The translations under genes and the position numbers were made by a program. Shown here piece after piece: positions 23,131-33,533 of a stretch of DNA of 64,000 nt. Positions within the stretch are counted from its first letter, which is position 1. Each line of letters opens with the position of its first letter. Source of the stretch: Tetraselmis striata (taxonomy: Eukaryota; Chlorophyta; Chlorodendrophyceae; Chlorodendrales; Chlorodendraceae); contig VCJN01000288.1 in the NCBI GenBank assembly GCA_006384855.1, positions 1 to 64,000 on the forward strand, read 5' to 3'. Under the pieces are notes generated by a model that worked only from the letters and a program-made list of their open reading frames with translations, made no database searches and had not been told where the DNA came from.

Positions 23131-24675
23131 TTCACTTTCGCCGCCACCTTCGCCCGAGGGCGGGTGACAGCGCAAGAACGCCACGATGACGGACGGCTGC
23201 GTGATTTCCTTTCCCTCGCAACCCGCGAGGTCGAAGCGGGAGCCGCCCCGCACATCCCCAAGCAGCCAGCTGCGCAGCGGGACCGCGCACGCGTCCGCAA
23301 TCCCCCGGCGCTGCGCCTCCCGCGCAAAGCGCGCCGGCAAGAGGGCGACCACGAGGTCGCACAGATCCTGCAGTGCATGCACGACGAAGCGGGCGGCGAG
23401 GCCGGCGTCCCGGGCGGTGGCCCCGGAGCGCTTGTTGCTGCCGCCACTGCCGTGCGCCACAAAGGGGGGGTTCATGATGACCAGCACGCGCGACCTGGGC
23501 ACCCCGTCCAGGCCGAGCGATTGGCGCGTGGTCCGCAGGAAGTCGGCGTGCAGAAAGCCGTGCTTGTGGGCGTAGTGACTGTCGATCTCAATGCCGATGC
23601 GGCGGACCGGGAGGCGGCGGCCACCGCTTGCGGGGAGATGGAGCGGGAGGCGGTCAAAGATGGCGCCGCCGCCGGCAGCGGGCTCGACGAGAACGAGCTC
23701 TTGCCCCGTGTGAGGAGCATCGGGCAGCGTGGCCCAGCTGAGTGTGCTGTTGGCGGCTGCGAGGGCGGCCGCCACGAGGGCGGTGGCCTCCTCCACCCGG
23801 GTGAAGTATTGGTTGAGTGCGCGCGCGCGGGACCTGCCCTCCTCTGGCGTGGCGGCTGCCGGGGTTGTGAGCCCCCCGAGCACGCCGCTCGCGGTGGTTC
23901 CGCCCTCTGCTGCCCGGCCGCTGCCATCCTGCCCCCGCACGCCGCAGAGGGATGTGTCCAGTGGGGGGCGGCGGAGGAAGTGCTGCCACCACGCCTCCTC
24001 GCATGCCTCACTGCTGGCGCACGCACTCAGCCACGCATTGAGGAGCGAAGCGGCAAGCGCGTGTCGGCGAAGGAGTGGGTTGGCCTCCCATTCCCCGTCC
24101 CCCTCCTCATCCCCACCCGGCGCCAGCGCCGCCGTGACCATCTTCTTCAGCTTCTTGTGCGGCGGGAAGGGCGGCAGGAGGTGGCCGAGCGGGGAGCGGC
24201 GCGCCGCCCGGCCCAGATCCCGCAGCTCCTGCAACGTCCTCGTGACGGTGAACGAGTCGCCGGTGCTTGGGCAGGCGACCCGGAGGACGCAGCAGCAGGG
24301 ATGGTCCGTGCCTGCGTCTGGCGAGGGAGGCGACAGCCCAACGAGGGTGGCGCAGAGGGTCATACCCAAATAAACAACACCCCCATAAAAGTGTATCCCC
24401 CGGCCTTCTGAATGGCCCTTAATAAGTAACCCCTTTAAAAGGCTGCCCGCGAGGAGGCACCCCCTCCGACTCGGCTGTCCAGCACCGGCACGCGCCTCTG
24501 TGCGCCAGCGGGCATCGCTGCTGTTCTCGCTCACATAGCCTGGGCGCGGAGAGGTCTTTTCGAGGCGGTGCCTCGGCGGTGCTGATGGACTCCCGACGGC
24601 GCCCCGGCTCACCGCGAAAGCCGACGAAGCTCCAGCGACAGGCGACAGGCGACCGACTTTCTCGTGTACGGGCAC
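23068..24675 (-). CDS. PX-domain protein with C-terminal class I methyltransferase domain (single exon)
   Basis: One uninterrupted 535-codon frame. Residues about 100-234 read like a PX (phox) phosphoinositide-binding domain: beta strands with CCVLRVACPSTGDSFTVTRT, an RTLQEL segment where the family has R(R/K)YSDF, the proline turn LPPFPPHKK, and closing helices (RRHALAASLLNAWLSACAS...WWQHFL). After a low-complexity linker, residues about 325-500 form a SAM-dependent methyltransferase. This has motif I LVEPAAGGGAIFD (331-337 core), an acidic GIEIDSHY, a LHADFL, and NPPF at 402-405, the catalytic motif of amino-methyltransferases acting on adenine, cytosine or glutamine. The substrate is unknown. 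A start at codon 105 (24363) would remove the first PX strand, so the upstream ATG or one between is preferred. The 3' end lies in a tandem repeat. Confidence 0.7.
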   Translation of the reverse strand: MPVHEKVGRLSPVAGASSAFAVSRGAVGSPSAPPRHRLEKTSPRPGYVSENSSDARWRTEARAGAGQPSRRGCLLAGSLLKGLLIKGHSEGRGIHFYGGVVYLGMTLCATLVGLSPPSPDAGTDHPCCCVLRVACPSTGDSFTVTRTLQELRDLGRAARRSPLGHLLPPFPPHKKLKKMVTAALAPGGDEEGDGEWEANPLLRRHALAASLLNAWLSACASSEACEEAWWQHFLRRPPLDTSLCGVRGQDGSGRAAEGGTTASGVLGGLTTPAAATPEEGRSRARALNQYFTRVEEATALVAAALAAANSTLSWATLPDAPHTGQELVLVEPAAGGGAIFDRLPLHLPASGGRRLPVRRIGIEIDSHYAHKHGFLHADFLRTTRQSLGLDGVPRSRVLVIMNPPFVAHGSGGSNKRSGATARDAGLAARFVVHALQDLCDLVVALLPARFAREAQRRGIADACAVPLRSWLLGDVRGGSRFDLAGCEGKEITQPSVIVAFLRCHPPSGEGGGESENESDLWRADLLPSTARTTLF

Positions 24676-25372
24676 CCACCCCCATCCACAGGCGATCGGT
24701 TCCGCCGTGCCGGGCTGCCGGCCCGCCGCGTGGCGTGCTCAGTAGTGCGGAGTGAGGAGTGCGTGGTGAGCTCACGAGAACGTGCGTTGTCGACAATATA
24801 TCGCCCGCCGCGCACCGCGGCGCACGCTCATGTGAGGACAATGCGACATTCGATGTACTCCGGTACCCCTGGCCATATACAGGTAATTGTTCTTTTTGAT
24901 CACAGGGAGCGGTATATAATTCCGCCTACAGTTGCTTGCCTGGACTATCGCATAATATGCGCTGGATGTACGGCGGGTATGTACAGGAATCCTCAGTACC
25001 CGGTAGTATGTATGCTCATCAGTAGACGTTGCGTGCTGTTGCGCGCCGTCCCCGGGTCGCCGGAGCTCACCCTGCCTCCTTTCACGTCTGCGTTGACGAG
25101 GTGCGCGCGCGGTTTGACCCACCTGCCTCGAGGAGAGGGGGGGGGGGGGGGGGGGGGGGGGCGCTCCCTAACAACACAACAGCTGCACGAACCCCGCCAG
25201 AACAGAGAGCCCGGCGCAGCATAGCAGTCCTCAGCCCACCGCCGCAAGGCCAAAAGCCACAAACCCTGCGCGGCAGCGTGGGATTTCGGGCGACGACTCG
25301 CTGGGAACAGGAGGTCCAGCCCGCCGGACGCGCGAGAGAGGGCGATTAAACGCCCGGAAAGCCGCGAGCAGG
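24676..25372. promoter_or_regulatory. Divergent intergenic region between the PX-methyltransferase and SPC25
   Basis: Head-to-head genes share about 700 bp. It contains GGTATATAAT at 24910-24919, a TATA-like element of unclear direction, and a G-run at about 25137-25161. Confidence 0.4.
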
Positions 25373-27202
25373 ATGGGGCGGATAGACGTGTCTCAGCTGC
25401 AGTTTGAGCTGCAGACCGCGCAGGCGGAGTTCAACAAGTGGGCGGGCGACCTCACCGAGTCGCTGGATACTCTGGAGCAGGGGCACCGACAAGCGCTGCA
25501 GGATGGCGGCGGTGAGTGAAATGGGCCGTGAGGTGCCCGGCGCCGCTTGTCGGGTGGCATGCGCGTTTGCGCCGCGTTGTGCTACCCCCCCCCCCCCCCC
25601 CCCCCCCCCCCAACCACCACCTCAACCTTCTCCACGCTCTCTCTGCTCGCTGACTGCGCCGCCCCGCCGCAGAGGAGATCGTCCAAATGAGCAAGGAGAA
25701 AACCGAGCTCGAGGCCGAGTCGGAACGACTCAACGCGAGTGCGCACCCGGCGCTTCGCTCCCACCGACTGAGCGGCAACGGGGGATGGGCTGTCGCACTG
25801 GGCCTGGCGGGGTACGATAGCGGCAGTTGGTAGTTCTCCACGGATACGTGTGGCAGTAATCACCCGCCGCCTTTCCTTGCCGCTCGCCGCCGGCAGAGCT
25901 GGACGCGGATCGCAGCCAGTTCGAAGCGGCCACCGCGGCGCTGAAGGCGGCGCGCGAGGAGGAGGGCCGGCTTCCAGAGCTGCTGCAGGAGCTGCGCATC
26001 GAGGTGGAGACGCTGTCCAAGGCGCTGCAGCGGCAGGAGGAAGGTGAGGCGGGGCAGCGAGCGGGGCAGAAGTACCTGTGTATATTTGAATAAATGTGTG
26101 GGTGTGTGTGTGTACCGAGCTGAGGGGGGACGGGGGGGAGTACGACCTGGCATGTCCGCTTTAATGTGCTCCGAGTGTGCGGCGTTAGGGCTGGGTCGCT
26201 GACGGCGCGTGCTGTGACGCCCCTGCCAGCCTCTCGGCAATTGGCCACCAAGAACGAGGGCAAACTCACCGTGCTGCGCGAGGCCGTGGGGCAGTACCAT
26301 CGCCACCTGGGGATGGAGTTCCGCCCGCAAGGTGCCCCCCCCCCCCCCCCCCCCCAACACCCCCCAACACCACACACACCTTCAGAAGCCTGTGAGGGCC
26401 TCTCACATCCAATTGTGTGTATGTGCGTGCGTGTGTGTGTGTGGGTCACATGCCAACGCGGTTCACACTGAATGTACCGGGTGTTTGCTGGCACCCGTAC
26501 AGGTCAAATGAAACTATTTAAGAACTATAGGGGATGTTGTGTGTAGGCCCAATTTGAGGCCTCTAAATATTGATTCTCACGTGCGAGTCGGCACCCGAAT
26601 GTGACCGCACGCCCAGGTTGGCATGATGGGGACGGGGATCGCTTTTTGGGATCGCTTCGCCAGCCTCGCCACCTACGCGCTACTCGGCAGGGAGGGACAG
26701 AAGTGGGGCTCGATTCAGCGCGCTGACGGCGAGGGTCGCTCGCGTGCGCCAGACGATGGCCGCCTGCAGGTGGTGCTGACGCAGGTGGACCACGGCCAGC
26801 CCGGCCGCGCCTTCTCCTTCCACGTGCTCATCCTGGAGGACGGCAAGTACCAGGGTGCGCCCCTGGCCCCGCCCCCGCCCGCGGCAGCTGCGCCCTCACC
26901 GGCACCTCGAGTGCATCGTCGGCAATCCTGCGTGCCATGCACCAGCGAGAGTGCGGGTCGACTGGTGCCGGGACTCGCCAGTGATATCGTGGGCCCACAC
27001 ATCTGTCATTCACTGTGATGGCAGGAAAACTCTTTCCGTGCACAGCAAGCCCTGAGCCCCCTTCCTCCTTTGCCTCGCAGTTTCGAGCTACCAGCCGGAG
27101 CTGCCGGCCGCCGCGGCGCTCGAGGCGGAGCTGAACGCCACGCTGGACTTCTCCAAGTTTGTGCGCTGCGTGCGGCGCGAGTTCCGGCAGCTGTGCGCCT
27201 GA
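25373..27202 (+). CDS. SPC25: Kinetochore protein SPC25 (6 exons)
   Basis: Subunit of the NDC80 complex. With SPC24 it forms the globular end that docks the microtubule-binding complex onto the inner kinetochore. Exons 25373-25511, 25673-25738, 25897-26043, 26230-26331, 26753-26854 and 27081-27202 give 225 residues, close to the usual size. Every intron is phase 1 and GT-AG. Residues 1 to about 125 are a heptad-rich coiled coil (LQFELQTAQAEF, then EIVQMSKEKTELEAESERL, then ELRIEVETLSKALQRQEE). Then comes the family signature LREAVGQYHRHLGMEF and the RWD-like globular domain: RLQVVLTQVD, GRAFSFHVLILEDGKY, the helix ELEAELNATLDFSKFVRCVRREF. The start is the only ATG preceding the coiled coil in exon 1. 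Confidence 0.92.
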
Positions 27203-27334
27203 GGCGGGAACGGTCCGCTCCCGGCCGCTCTTGGCCGGGGCTCCGGGCCACGGGGGAGGCTGGCCTACCCCGCCCTCGGTGGCCACGCCTCTACCGGCCA
27301 ACCTTCCCGGCCATAATGGGTGGCCATCAGCAGA

Positions 27335-27339
27335 TGTAA
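27335..27339 (+). terminator. Candidate TGTAA poly(A) signal for SPC25
   Basis: TGTAA 133 nt after the SPC25 stop codon, at a typical distance for a chlorophyte transcript end. Confidence 0.45.
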
Positions 27340-27616
27340 TATATGACAGGGCGCTCTCACGCGCGGCGCCCATACAACCGGCACCGCCACTCAGTCTCGG
27401 CCGTCCACCGTAGCTCACAGCATGGGGCGATGAGGGAGCATGCCATGCATCCCGCCGTGCTGCCGTGGCCGACTGCGTGCTGTGGGCAGGTACTGGCGGT
27501 GGAAGTTGCTGTGGAAGCGGTATTGTTGGCGTGTGGTATCTCCTCATCCCACCACATCAGTCTGTAGCTACCGCGAGTATCAGTCGTGACTGCACACCTT
27601 GGCTCTTCCCCCCTGT

Positions 27617-27618
27617 AG

Positions 27619-27656
<38 letters not shown>

Positions 27657-27671
27657 GTGTGTGTGTGTGCG
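27617..27671. repeat. (TA)n(TG)n compound microsatellite
   Basis: About 12 TA units followed by about 14 TG units. The 27203-28445 interval around it, between convergent SPC25 and TRAPPC6, shows no supportable gene. Confidence 0.95.
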
Positions 27672-28445
27672 TATGCACATGTGTATACATATATGTACAT
27701 GTGTCATCGTGGTTTCTCTCTATCATCGTCAGTCCTAGGGCGTCGCGCCCGCCAGACGACTGTCTGTCCAGCACAACCCGCTTTAGGGGGCAGCCGCCAC
27801 TGACGCGCCCTGCCGCCGGCGTCTTCCTGCTGCTGCTGCTGTTGCATGCCTGGGTGCTGCGGGCGGGTGTTGGGGTGAGCTGTCCCGTAGAGAACCATGG
27901 CGCCACGGGGCTGGGTGACCTCTTAGGCCCCCCCTTACCTCCTTACCGCCTGCACGTCTAGGCTTGTTGCCCTGCCTAAGGGAGTCGCCCCAAGGGAGCC
28001 AGGGGGAGAGAAACCGTACATGGAGCTGTAGGCGGTTGGAGGGCATCACGGCATCCCATGTAGGTAAGCAGCTGAGCCAAGGGAGTCAGCCACAGGTAGG
28101 AGATTCCGTTGCGGGGACGATGCGTCGCAAACGATGCCACCGCTCACACAAATACAGCAGCATGGCCACTGTGCCGTGTGTCGACAGTATAATCGATGCA
28201 CTGTTAAATGCCTGCTGGGCGCTTCTGACCCCGGCTTCCCCCCGCCCTTTTGCTTCACGGCTTGTCGAGCGGCAGGGGAGCGGGGCTGCATCGCCGTCAC
28301 CCGCTGGGGAAGGCGCCCCCAGCTCGCGCCCGGCTCACCACCCCACCTGGCGCCACCTCTGATCCTGCTTGCCCCCTTTCCTTGTGCCCCGCGAGCGCAC
28401 CGGCGAGCTGCATGCACCGGCCCGAGTGTCAGCCACGCCACCCGC

Positions 28446-29668
28446 CTAGGCGCTCTTCATGCGGATGGTGAAGGCGCCTGCGAGAGCAAGCACCGTGCAC
28501 GCGTCAGAACCCCATGCCCAACAGCCCCCCCCTACCACAAGCTTTACTGTGGCAATCCTTTGGGTGTTCAGATGGGCGCAGGGGGGGGGGGGGGGGCTAA
28601 GGAAGTGAGGAGTGTGGCGGCGAGGGCAGGGGGCAGGGAAGCGGGGGGGGGGGGGGGGGGGGGGCGCACAGCCCGGCAGATGCGTTGCGTCCGCGGTGAC
28701 GGTGCAGTTGACGCCGAGGTTGCTCAGCGCGCCTGCGAACAGCCAAGCCTCATGATCAGCCCCCCCCCCCCCCCCCCCCCCCTTACTCCCCCTGACCCCT
28801 TATTTTCTCCAATGGACTGACGAGCGCGGTTCAGGACACAAGGAGAGGAGTGGGGGCAGAGGGGACGGTGCATGGGCGGGGCGGGTACCTCGGATGATCC
28901 CACAAGGGAAGTGCAGGTACTCCTGCGCCAGCTCCGACACTGCAGCGGCACACGAAGCAGTGCAGCGGGGTTGGCCTGGGGCACTTGGCCATCTGGGCGC
29001 GGAGGCGGCAGCGGCGGTGACGAGGGATGGTGCCGCGGATGGCCTGGCGGGGCGTACCTTGCGGCAGTTTGGCGGCGTTGGCGTCGGGCGCCAGGCGAGC
29101 CAGCCACCGGAAGCGGTTGTCCTGCAGCACAAACGTTCCCTGCGCATCCGCGACGCCCCACCTCAGCATGCGCGCGTGCGGTTTTTTTGCGTGCGTGCGC
29201 ATTTGGCTGCACTATTTGCGCGCGCTGTTGCGTGCTTGCCGTTGGGGACTGGAGAGGCACGCGCGGCGCACCCGGTGGTTGGTCTTCAGGTTGTCGGCCT
29301 GCTTCTGGAACATCTCTGCCCAGAACTCCTTGCAGATGAACTTGATGACCTCCAACGGCTCGCCGAACCGCGGCCGGTCCGCCGTCATCCTGTCATCATG
29401 GCGACACGCTCAGATACGTCCGTGCGGTCCAGCGCCACGGCCGACAGGCGCCCGTGCGCTATGCTCGGTCCCGGGGAGCGGCCACTCGCCTGTCGATCAT
29501 CTGCCGCCCCACGCGCACGCCGATCGACTCAAGCGCCGTCGACGCCGGGGGGCCACCCTCGGCGCGCCGGCACACGCGGACCATCTCCTTCGACAGCAGC
29601 TCCAGACACACGCCCGCGCACTCCCGCCCACCGCCGCCCGTGACTGGCGCCACCCCCCGCGAGCTCAT
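28446..29668 (-). CDS. TRAPPC6: TRAPP complex subunit 6 / Trs33 (6 exons)
   Basis: Bet3-family subunit of TRAPP, the Rab GEF and tethering complex of ER-Golgi traffic. Minus-strand exons are 29668-29490, 29389-29272, 29139-29058, 28939-28889, 28732-28670 and 28477-28446, giving 174 residues with all phases matching. Family hallmarks appear in order: [110 protein letters not shown] at the C-terminus. The first intron has a GC donor (ACAG|GCGAGT); the others are GT. The two last introns hold long G-runs on the plus strand (28577-28595, 28643-28664), which are C-runs in the transcript. Intron 4 also has a C-run on the plus strand (about 28760-28782), near its acceptor. ATG at 29668 is the first in frame and begins the protein just ahead of the family helix. 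Confidence 0.92.
28577..28664. repeat. Two G homopolymers in the last TRAPPC6 intron
   Basis: G-runs of about 18-22 at 28579-28596 and 28643-28664. The second starts six bases inside the intron 5' end (minus-strand donor GTGCGC followed by C-run). Confidence 0.9.
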
Positions 29669-30149
29669 CGCACCGCAGCTGGCGGAGCAGCCTACTTACC
29701 TTACCCGGGTAGCCGGCCCAGGCCAAGGCCCTACGGACAGACTGAAGAGTTTGTTTTTTCCCCCCTTCACTCACGAAACCTGGAGGACGGACACTACACT
29801 CCAGTTCTCGTACTGCTCCTGTCCCGCGCGGGCACTCAACGCTTCGTTCGGGGACGGGCTGTCCACCGCGGCGGCAGCAAAATTGACTAAGTTCCCCACG
29901 TCCCGCTCAGTAGCCCGTGCCACTGCGTGCCTGCTGCTAAGGGGGAGGTGCGTGTGCTCTGCTGCTGATGAGAGCCACAGTGATACAATCTTCTGGTGGT
30001 CGGTGCCTTGCTGGCCGGTACCGGGAGTGCCCGACGCGCAGACCAGCAGACCTTCAGGGCGCGCGCCGCGCGCATCCTGATTTCGCTTGCGCACTTTCAG
30101 CACCATGCCCAGGCCTCAAAATCACATTCCAATTATTTGCTCGGTCTGT
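29669..30149. other. TRAPPC6 upstream region
   Basis: About 480 bp between the TRAPPC6 start and the 30-kb repeat element. It is GC-rich and open in several frames, but without a recognisable domain. It probably holds the TRAPPC6 promoter and 5' UTR. Confidence 0.35.
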
Positions 30150-30540
30150 GCAGTGGGTTTTAACGATGTCTAGCGACAGTATGCCGGTGTAGATGCTGCT
30201 TCTAGTCGATATACACGGGCAACAGCATATGTCACTGCAGTCATTGCGAGCGCGATGAGCCGCGTGGGAACCCGAGGGGTGCTACAGCGGTATAGGTGCT
30301 GCCCGTGATATGTGCTACTGTGCTGGGGTCAATGCAACAGGTGCTATGTAAGGGTGCGTGCGCTGGGCTGCAGTTGTATTGTGCTGATGGCACTAGCAGT
30401 GATGAATACAGGTGCGCAACATGGCTGTCGCCGTTGATTCGAGCGCCCTGACGCCCGCCATATTTTGACAGTATATATGGACACGGGTCGCCGCCTGGGC
30501 GGCTGCTTGTCTTATTCCATGGTTGTCGAGATAGATGACA

Positions 30541-30570
30541 TGCCCCCCCCCCCCCCCCCCCCCCCCCCCG
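30541..30570. repeat. C homopolymer inside the 30-kb element
   Basis: About 27 C at 30543-30569. The homologous place in the 55-kb copy (about 55655-55665) has only AACCCCTCCTG, so the run has expanded in this copy. Confidence 0.85.
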
Positions 30571-30590
30571 CCCGGCCGTATGCTGCTACT

Positions 30591-30754
30591 CGGCACGTGA
30601 TATAGGGTAAGTGATCAGCTCGCAGGCTGGTTGTGTGTGGAATGCTGCACGACTACGTGGCTGCCCGACGATCGGCACGTGATATAGGGCAAGTGATCAG
30701 CTCGCAGGCTGGTTGTGTGTGGTATGCTGCACGACTACGTGGCTGCCCGACGAT
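30591..30754 (+). repeat. 82-bp tandem duplication within the element
   Basis: CGGCACGTGATATAGGG begins at 30591 and again at 30673. The two units differ at a few bases (GTAAG/GCAAG, GAATG/GTATG). The 55-kb copy has one unit. Confidence 0.9.
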
Positions 30755-30818
30755 CGGCAGAATATAGCGCGGACAATTTTCAAATTTTGAAATATTGTAG
30801 CAGCTGTCATCGCGTACG

Positions 30819-31318
30819 GTGAGGGAGCAGCTGCAAGCCATTGGCAATGTCTGTGCCAGCACCTCAGTGTCAGTCATGCTGCGCATCGCAGTGGCCTATG
30901 CACATCAGCGCAATTGGGAGGGCTGGGTTGCCACCCTGAGCCTGACTGATGAGGCTGAAAAGGCAGTTGTTCGTGCAGCTCAGTTGCGCCTGACTAAGGC
31001 CATGTCGGAACGCGATGCCGCAGAGCTCGACTTGCAGGGCGCAGCCTTGCATGAGCTCAGGATGCTGTTTCTGAAGCGGAGGCGTGGCAAGACCAGCCAG
31101 CTCATGGGTGTCAAGATCATGAGCAAGGCTAGGCAGCTTAGGCTGCAGGAGGCAGAGGCGCGGCGACGTGAGGCCGAGCGCAAGACAGCGCGGCAGCACC
31201 TATGGTCGTATGTGACAAGTGTGGCAACCCGTGGCACACGACCTGTGTCCGAGCAATGAGTCATTCACGTTGACCCAAGCGAGGAGTGGATCTGCGAGGC
31301 GTGTCAGCCAGGCGTGTG
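30819..31318 (+). pseudogene. Basic coiled-coil frame ending in a split PHD finger
   Basis: A 146-codon frame (opening with GTG, so the true start is unknown) is rich in Arg, Lys, Glu and Ala, with helical character (QLRLQEAEARRREAERK). Its 3' end overlaps, in another frame, a zinc-finger half, CDKCGNPWHTTC (31211-31249). The other half, EEWICEACQPGV, returns in the first frame at 31281-31318, followed by TGA. Together they match the C-x2-C...H-x2-C...W-x-C-x2-C end of a PHD finger, but two frame changes separate the parts, so the gene is probably dead. It may be the protein of the surrounding element. Confidence 0.4.
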
Positions 31319-32580
31319 AGCCAGCTGCTGGCACGGTGTTCCACAGCTGGGGGGGGGGATAGGAGCATACCCTCACCCTGTCAAGACAGTTTTTCCTTTT
31401 TCTCCCGAGACGCTACGACAATTGTCATCGCGTACGCGTGATCAGCGTGGCAGTATTTTCAGACAGTCGGCAGCGTATGTACGCGCATGGCGGCCACTGT
31501 GTATCAGCCGCAGTCATGCTGCAGTAGGACCAATCGCGAGGCACCATGGCCTAGCTGGCGGTCCGATAACAACCGAAGCTCTGACCCTTATCTGGAGCTG
31601 CCAAATGTGTGTGGAGACGGAGCTCGAGCATATCATCCACGTGAGCGAGAGCAAGACACGTCGTGAGGACCAAGACATAGTACTTTTCGTAGTATTCCAC
31701 AGTAGTATTCCACCGTGCTTTTCGTCGTAGACACCGTAAGATACGGCTGGCACTTCCGTGCCTTACGGTGCAGGAGAGCCATCCGTTCGTAGTAGTATGC
31801 ACGATATTATTACATAATTATTGACAGTACTTGAGCCGAGGGCAGCGAGCAGCACCCGTAGCCGGCGAGTTATGTTAGCAGCAAGGCGCCACCCGCAGCT
31901 TCCAGTTTGTGTTTTCTGCTGACTCGTGAACGCTCCCTGAGGCGCGACCTGCCTTTGGACTGCGCGTGGACGCCTCTCTTGCTGCGAGAACACTTGTAAG
32001 GACATTGTGACTGTCGTGAGGTGCCCCTCGTGTGTTCAAGTTTTCACATGCCTGATGGCGCATCGTGAGCATGCGTGACGAGAGCGTCGAGAGGGTAGTG
32101 TACACAGCGAGCTAGTTGTGTCGAGTGGGCTTGCTTTGTCGTGCCACTCAGTCGAGTTAGACTGACGAGCGAGCGAGACAGCCGTACATTCGTGCGAGAC
32201 ACAAACTCATTCGTAGGAGGCGATAGGGACTATCGGCGACGTCGTACCCGGTTTCCGGACAGTGTTAAGCGCAGTAAGTCGGCGCTTCCCTTCCCAGCAG
32301 CAATAATCGCGAGAAACACATTCCCGACTCGACTAGGCTTTATGCGTATTAATATTTCAACTGAAGGCAATCAACAAGTATTGGCTCAGATATTTCGCGT
32401 TTCTGAAAGCCTGGTGGGAGAACCGGAGAATGCATACACGTGTCAGCGATGTCATGCGATGGATGAGATCTATGGGGTGGGGCTCCACGCCGTGACGACC
32501 TAGCCAGCACCGTGCTAGCTTATTGTCTTATTGGGTCGTGATGCACGACATGTCCCACACCATGTGCAGACACCTGCACA

Positions 32581-33533
32581 CAATAACGCTTAATAACGCT
32601 GCTTAAAAATAGCGCTATCACTACTCTGACTGCTACTGTGACACCGGTGTATGGCGGTATACCTACAAGTGTGATGATGAGCATAGATATATACACAGAA
32701 TGTCCCTATATGTATACTTCTCCACATATATTATGGGCTTTGCGGATCGACATGCCCATATGTAGCTACACTCCTGAGACTGTGCGCGCGTGCATGCATA
32801 TTGAGTTGGGGCGTATTGCGGCCTTATGGCAGGAGAAATGCTGTGATAGTACGCATTAGACCCGAATTTGCCGCGTGGTATTATCCGTTACCGTCAGCAC
32901 CTTGTTTCATGTGCCCAAGCAGTGCGTATGCATATGCCATATAGTTAGCGCGGTTCGCAACTAACCACATTCTGTGCATATATGGCAACGGGATAGAATC
33001 ATATACGCAATTGCCCCCGCTGCCCGGATTCACACCACGCCACCCTTCATACGATATAGCTGCGTACTATATATGCGTGTAGGGCATTGAAACTGGGTCG
33101 TTCATGGATATGGAACAAGGGACTTATGTATCACGTCATATTCCGCTGATCTAGCAGGACAAGCAAAATCATGGAAACACGGTTGCTGCAATGGGGGCCT
33201 GCGCAGTTCATGGTGAGAGGGAGCACCAATAGGGCGTCATCCGCGGTGCGGGTCAATCAGCCAGCAATCCATACCAGATTACTTTTTGCTGCAGCCCCAC
33301 GCCTGCCCCTGAAGCAAATTATCCCCGGGAGGGGGGGGGGGGGGGGGGGAGGAGCGCCGCAAGTCTGGCAGTCTGAATGTTATTGGAAATCATGTTCAAA
33401 TGAATATGGTTTGATCCAATAAGAGGAGGGAGTGGAGATCGGTCACTAGGTTGGCCCCTTGGCGGAAGTGGGGCGAGGTACCAGCAGTGATAAAGACATA
33501 AAGCCAGGGGCAGATGATACATATGAGCACAGT
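32581..33533. other. AT-rich spacer without a supportable gene
   Basis: Contains a G-run at about 33331-33349. A few short frames exist without recognisable features. Confidence 0.45.

Larger units (their letters stand above)
30150..32580 (+). mobile_element. Long copy of an unclassified dispersed element (relative at 55.3-56.2 kb)
   Basis: The left ~640 bp (from GTGGGTTTTAACGATGT, through CCCGCCATATTTTGACA and GCTGCTACTCGGCACGTG) and the right ~290 bp (from CAGCAATAATCGCGAGAAAC to GTGCAGACACCTGCACA) match two adjacent blocks at 55320-56195. The middle 1.5 kb (about 30790-32290) is present only here. So this is either a longer, possibly autonomous member, or a copy carrying an insertion. Both copies keep a short open frame near the right end (AAIIARNT-[FL]-PTRLG). 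Terminal inverted repeats and target duplications were not identified, so class is open. Confidence 0.6.

Noticed and set aside
23014..24411. 465-codon frame on the plus strand
   Set aside because: Antisense of the PX-methyltransferase, whose minus-strand frame carries the ordered motifs EPAAGGG, HADFL and NPPF.
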